This document shows, piece after piece, positions 63,690-64,000 of a stretch of 64,000 nt of DNA (positions within the stretch are counted from its first letter, which is position 1; every line of letters begins with the position of its first letter). A program made the position numbers and the translations under genes. The notes under the pieces are model-generated. The model was given only the letters and a program-made list of their open reading frames with translations, did not search any database and was not told where the DNA came from. This stretch comes from Streptomyces violaceusniger (GTDB taxonomy: Bacteria; Actinomycetota; Actinomycetes; Streptomycetales; Streptomycetaceae), in NCBI GenBank assembly GCA_005405945.1, contig BJHW01000001.1, forward strand, positions 7,130,001 through 7,194,000, given 5' to 3'.

Positions 63690-64000
63690 TTGAGCACGGA
63701 GCAGGGTTCCCACTCGCATTACCGAAGGTCACTCGGACCGGTGGCCCTCACTGCCGTGGGGCTCGGGTCGATCATCGGCTCCGGCTGGCTGTTCGGCGCC
63801 GAGCGCGCCGCCGCGCTGGCCGGGCCCGCCGCCATTCTGGCCTGGGTGATCGGCGCCGCCGTGGCCCTGACCATCGCCCTGACCTACTCCGAGCTGGGTT
63901 CGATGTTCCCCAAGGCCGGGGCATGGTCCGGTACGGCCAGTACTCGCACGGCTCGCTGGCCGGATATCTGGCCGCCTGGGCCAACTGGATCGCCATCGTC
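63690..64000 (+). CDS. APC-family amino acid permease, partial (frameshift)
   Basis: Cut by the window end. TTG 63690 follows ggagt and agga; reads LSTEQGSHSHYRRSLGPVALTAVGLGSIIGSGWLFGAERAAALAGPAA-type sequence, the first helices of an APC permease (GSIIGSGWLFG), then ELGSMFPKAG. One G is missing in 63918-63921; repair gives GMVRYGQYSHGSLAGYLAAWANW. Substrate unknown. The 5' region has a lower-GC promoter strip around 63570-63660. Confidence 0.85.
   Translation, partial: MSTEQGSHSHYRRSLGPVALTAVGLGSIIGSGWLFGAERAAALAGPAAILAWVIGAAVALTIALTYSELGSMFPKAGAWSGTASTRTARWPDIWPPGPTGSPS

Overview
The window is almost certainly a piece of a Streptomyces chromosome. GC is very high throughout, codon third positions are nearly all G/C, GTG and TTG starts are common, and the gene set is a typical core block: Tad pilus locus, short-chain prenyl transferase, PIN-PhoH, ahpCD/oxyR, two fumarases, WhiB, glpX, xseAB, ispH, ppgK, ychF. 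No tRNA, rRNA, CRISPR array or intact transposase was seen.

Layout. 0.2-6.4 kb: Tad/Flp pilus locus (TadE-like, tadA/cpaF, tadB, tadC, Flp pilin, TadG-like, lipoprotein, OmpA-like), all on +. 6.5-7.0 kb: dense GC-rich hairpin repeats. 7.2-10.4 kb: ArsB/NhaD-type permease, cold-shock protein, DUF192 protein, prepilin peptidase. 10.7-16.1 kb: prenyl transferase, PIN-PhoH ATPase, secreted transglycosylase, AI-2E-type membrane protein. 16.2-18.4 kb: ahpCD divergent from oxyR. 18.4-24.1 kb: Uma2, PadR-ABC operon, small ribbon-helix-helix gene coupled to SPFH. 24.3-26.6 kb: class A PBP. 26.6-30.2 kb: accessory island (peptidase remnant, decayed copy of the PBP 3' end, lower-GC regulator divergent from three tiny overlapping genes). 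30.4-40.8 kb: SpoIIE-type phosphatase, methyltransferase, DUF402, FumC, deacetylase/glycosyltransferase, GH18 enzyme. 40.9-42.0 kb: second small accessory patch (a paralogue of one tiny gene and a beheaded SDR). 42.1-54.1 kb: class I fumarase, a 114-bp tandem array, DUF1707, WhiB, glpX, DUF4245, nitroreductase, xseBA, ispH, ppgK, ychF. 54.2-56.4 kb: accessory patch with a degenerate MerR/toxin-like cascade. 56.4-64 kb: acyl-CoA synthetase, DUF3140, F420 oxidoreductase-like protein, Uma2, M1 peptidase, GntR, beheaded MmyB-type regulator, start of an APC permease.

Sequence quality matters here. At least twenty otherwise well-conserved reading frames are broken by what looks like the loss of a single base, nearly always inside a run of G or C, and restoring one base rebuilds the expected protein each time. 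I treat these as one gene each and flag them. Consensus error is more likely than mass pseudogenisation. True decay (lost ends, missing motifs) is confined to the accessory patches.

Functional links: the pilus genes plus the prepilin peptidase at 9.7 kb form one export/adhesion system; ahpCD/oxyR is a peroxide-response unit; fumarases, GlpX, PpgK and the acyl-CoA synthetase are central carbon metabolism; the PBP, transglycosylase, prenyl transferase and deacetylase/glycosyltransferase act on the cell envelope. The best candidate for an undescribed system is the divergent regulator/three-tiny-gene module at 27.8-30.2 kb.
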